NCBI RefSeq assembly: GCF_000611645.1
Contig: NW_014013041.1
Location: 3,433 to 24,409 of the forward strand
Length of the DNA: 20,977 nucleotides
Reading direction: 5' to 3'
Source: Monoraphidium neglectum
Taxonomy: Eukaryota; Chlorophyta; Chlorophyceae; Sphaeropleales; Selenastraceae
Shown in pieces: positions 18,712-20,977 of the stretch (positions are counted from its first letter, which is position 1; every line of letters begins with the position of its first letter). The notes under the pieces were generated by a model. It did not search any database, was not told the origin of the DNA, and saw only the letters and a program-made list of their open reading frames with translations. Position numbers and translations under genes: made by a program.

Positions 18712-19989
18712 TGCAGGAGACCTGCCCCGAGCGAGCGCGCGGACAAGCGCTTCGCCCTGTGACTGCCGGGGATGTTGGTGTGATTTGCAGGTGTGCCACA
18801 GGCGCCCTGCAACTGGCCTGTCCTGGCAGTTTGGTGGGCCTATGATCTTTTGGATTCAACCAGCTGACATTGGCGATTGTTTTCAGGCCAGGACAATGCA
18901 AAGTTGATGCATTCCTGGCAAACAATTTGCTGTCCCAAGCACTCGTTTTGGCCACGTAGCGTACCAATTTTGGAGGTTGCGTGCACGCGCCGCGGCTCGT
19001 GGGAGGGCTCCAGGTCGCCTCATTTTGGGGTCACAGAGGGGCCACGCACGGGCCCAGCTCAGAGGACCACTAACCTGCATGCATGGACATGGACCGAACC
19101 ACCGGGAAAGCGCTGGACGTGAACAGCTCCCTCAAGCAGCCTCACCAGGCGCTCCTACTCCTTGCATGGCAAAGCGCTGCGTCCACCAACCTGCCCAACG
19201 CTGCAACACAGCAGCGACTGCACACCCTGAAGCAATTGCTTGGTGTGTGGTGTGGTGTATTATTCTCCCTATCGCCTAAGAATTGTCCTCGCGTGCAGCG
19301 CATGCGCGTCACTCTGACCCGTGGCTGGACACATCTGCATGGTGATTGTGGCTGTTTGGGGTTTTGCGCTGGCCCCCAATTCACTTGCTTTTTGTGACAG
19401 GCGGCTTTTAGCAATTTTTGGGTCCTATTTGTCAATTCATCTCCATCCGTTCAGAGCAAGACAATCTGTGTGTAACCCCAGAATCGGTCCCCCTCTCGGC
19501 TGCGCGACAGCAGAATAACGTAATCAGCTCACAGCGTTGTCACCATCAGTGCGTGACACCTCAGCCAGCGGCCGCGGGTCTCAGGCCGTGGCAAGAAAAT
19601 TTGCAAGCTAAAGCACAATTGATGTTTCAGCATATGGGTTGTTTGCGACGCATCGGGGCAGTCCAAGTTGTGACTCAGGCGTAATGGTCATGGGGTCCAG
19701 CAACACAAGGCTCGCCCTCGTGCTATGTGTCGGCATGTGCGCAAAACGGTTTGAACACCAGTAGCTGTTGTAATCTTGGCTGCATCACACCAGGAGCTAT
19801 CGCAACAGAAACCCACGAAACACACCCCGTGGTACATCAACGGGAACTTGCAAAAATGAGGCTGACTGTCAAGGTTCCATGATAGGCACTTTGACAAACT
19901 GAGATGCAGCCCAGGGCCCAGCACCCTGGACAACCTTGCCGCGCCCCTGATAGCCACCTCAGGTGAATATCATGCCAATGCACACGGGG
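18712..19989. other. Convergent intergenic region between amylase and the TLDc-like gene
   Basis: This holds the probable 3' UTR of the amylase (TGTAA at 19471-19475, a second at 19769-19773) and the facing 3' end of the TLDc-like gene. Base composition is less GC-rich than in the exons. An open frame at 19083-19397 (104 codons) has no recognisable domain and is not called as a gene. No RNA gene was recognised. Confidence 0.55.
19471..19475 (+). terminator. Candidate polyadenylation signal TGTAA of the amylase gene
   Basis: This is the first clear plus-strand TGTAA after the stop at 18711 and would give a 3' UTR of about 760 bases. Support is by position only. Confidence 0.4.
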
Positions 19990-20938
19990 TCACATGGAGA
20001 ATACCCCAGGCGGGGGCCCCTCCCCGCTGCCGTCGTCCGACAAGCTGCTCTTCCACCTCAGCCCATCTAGCTCGTACTTGAGCTTGCCCCCCTTCCTCAC
20101 AAACACCCTCAGCTCCACCAACTCCGTGGTCTGCCCCTCCCCCGCCGCGCGGTTGAACAGGTTCTTGACGGCCCCTGGCAGGCGCTGGTAGTCGATCAGC
20201 TTGCACTTGGCCTGTTTCGGCGCGCCGCGCTGCAGCAGGATCTTCAGATCTCCCGGCCCAAACTGGATCCCGTTGTCGAGGCCGTCGACGACCGCCATCT
20301 GATCGCTCGAGATCTTCGGGAGTTTGAAAGGCAGCCGCGACAGGTCCCCGTCGGGCCACGTGAACAGGAAGGCGCCGAGGGTGGCCTTGGGGCCGTAGCC
20401 GTCGAAGCCGAGGGGGTTGTAGCCGCCGACGACCGCGCCGCCTTGGGTGCGGGCGACGACAAGGGCGGCGCCGTAGCCGTCGACGCGCTCGTGGAAGGCG
20501 GCGGCGGACCAGCCGTCTTCGTTGGCGGAGTAGGCGCAGCGCAGGGCCTCTTCCTCAAGCTGGGTGCCTGGGGGTTTGATTGGAAGGGGTTGAGGGGGTT
20601 TTCAAACAGGCAGTAGAGCAGGAGGGTGGGAGGCGCGTTTGTCGGAAAGTGTGAGCGAAGGGCCTAGCCAAGCTACAAGGAGGCGGCCACGGCCCGCCCT
20701 CCGATTCAGCAGCATCGCCTGAACAACGTGCCCTCCTCCAGAGTCCCGCCCAGCAAGGCCCCCCAGCTGCCAAGCAGCCAGACTTGGTGCCCTGGGGGCA
20801 CACCTGCCAGCAGCGGCCGCACACGCGCCATCAGCGGGTCGTCGGTCTCCACTGGCGCGGCCCAGCGGTCGGTGGTGCACTCGAGATCCTTGATTTGGCT
20901 CCAATCCATGCGCTTCAGCCCAAAGGGCTGCTTGTCCT
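19990..20938 (-). CDS. TLDc-like domain protein, 3' part (5' end outside the window)
   Basis: Two exons are visible in coding order: 20938-20804 and 20567-19990 (intron GTGTGC...CCCCAG, phase 1). They give about 236 residues. A further intron upstream shows only its acceptor, so the N-terminus lies beyond the window. The second exon reads EEALRCAYSANEDGWSAAAF, then a strand AALVVARTQGGAVVGGYNPL, a Gly/Tyr turn, LGAFLFTWPDGD and later GIQFGPGDLKILL. The order (YS..DGWS..FH, ALVVART..G.V.GGYNP, AFLFTW, FGP) resembles TLDc domains of plant and algal proteins, here without the usual long C-terminal strands. TLDc proteins such as OXR1 and NCOA7 are linked to oxidative-stress defence and to binding and regulating the V-ATPase. 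Which of these roles applies here is unknown. The first exon (MDWSQIKDLECTTDRW) has no domain I recognise. The C-terminus is polar and ends SGEGPPPGVFSM. Confidence 0.72.
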
Positions 20939-20940
20939 CT

Positions 20941-20955
20941 GGGGGGGGGGGGGGG
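20941..20955. repeat. 15-base G/C homopolymer serving as the polypyrimidine tract of a splice acceptor
   Basis: Fifteen G on the plus strand read as fifteen C on the gene strand. The last C begins the CAG at the acceptor of the first visible exon of the TLDc-like gene. Homopolymers of this length are prone to slippage and sequencing error, so the exact length is uncertain. Confidence 0.8.
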
Positions 20956-20977
20956 TAAACAGAAATCTCCTTGGTTG

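Noticed and set aside
19083..19397. Plus-strand open frame of 104 codons after the amylase
   Set aside because: It has no recognisable domain and lies in the probable amylase 3' UTR. It is followed by a GT-rich stretch that only resembles a donor.

Overview
This window is eukaryotic nuclear DNA from a green alga. It is GC-rich, and the genes are cut by many short introns whose donors are almost all GTG. TGTAA, the usual chlorophyte polyadenylation signal, lies after several genes. Low-complexity Ala/Gln/Pro tracts and GT and CAG microsatellites are frequent. A complete BBSome gene (BBS8/TTC8) suggests a lineage that builds, or recently built, cilia. A core chlorophyte (Chlamydomonadales or Sphaeropleales) fits, but the species cannot be named from this sequence.

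Layout: (1) 630-1922 (+), a single-exon disordered, Gln-rich protein of unknown function. (2) 3026-7475 (+), a nine-exon gene for a 565-residue secreted protein with a signal peptide, Tyr-Ala-Pro repeats, eight N-glycosylation sequons and a GPI-anchor-type tail. (3) 8534-12435 (-), an eleven-exon BBS8/TTC8 gene of 523 residues, reconstructed end to end. It converges on gene 2 across about 1.06 kb that holds a CRE-palindrome cluster and a 17-bp perfect hairpin. (4) 13022-13584 (+), a two-exon barstar-like protein, divergent from BBS8 across 586 bp. (5) 14103-18711 (+), a sixteen-exon plant-type alpha-amylase (GH13) with all three catalytic acids. (6) 19990 to beyond the window end (-), the 3' part of a TLDc-like gene that converges on the amylase.

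The genes do not form one pathway: they cover cell surface, ciliary trafficking, a possible RNase inhibitor, starch breakdown and a TLDc protein. Two observations stand out. First, four of the 35 introns whose two ends I could both place start with GC instead of GT. All four fit NAG|GCGNGT, and reading frame plus family alignment force each one. Second, an intron-containing barstar-like gene sits in a nuclear genome with no recognisable RNase partner in the window.

Exon models were built by hand from reading frame, splice consensus and remembered family sequences. No search or alignment program was run.
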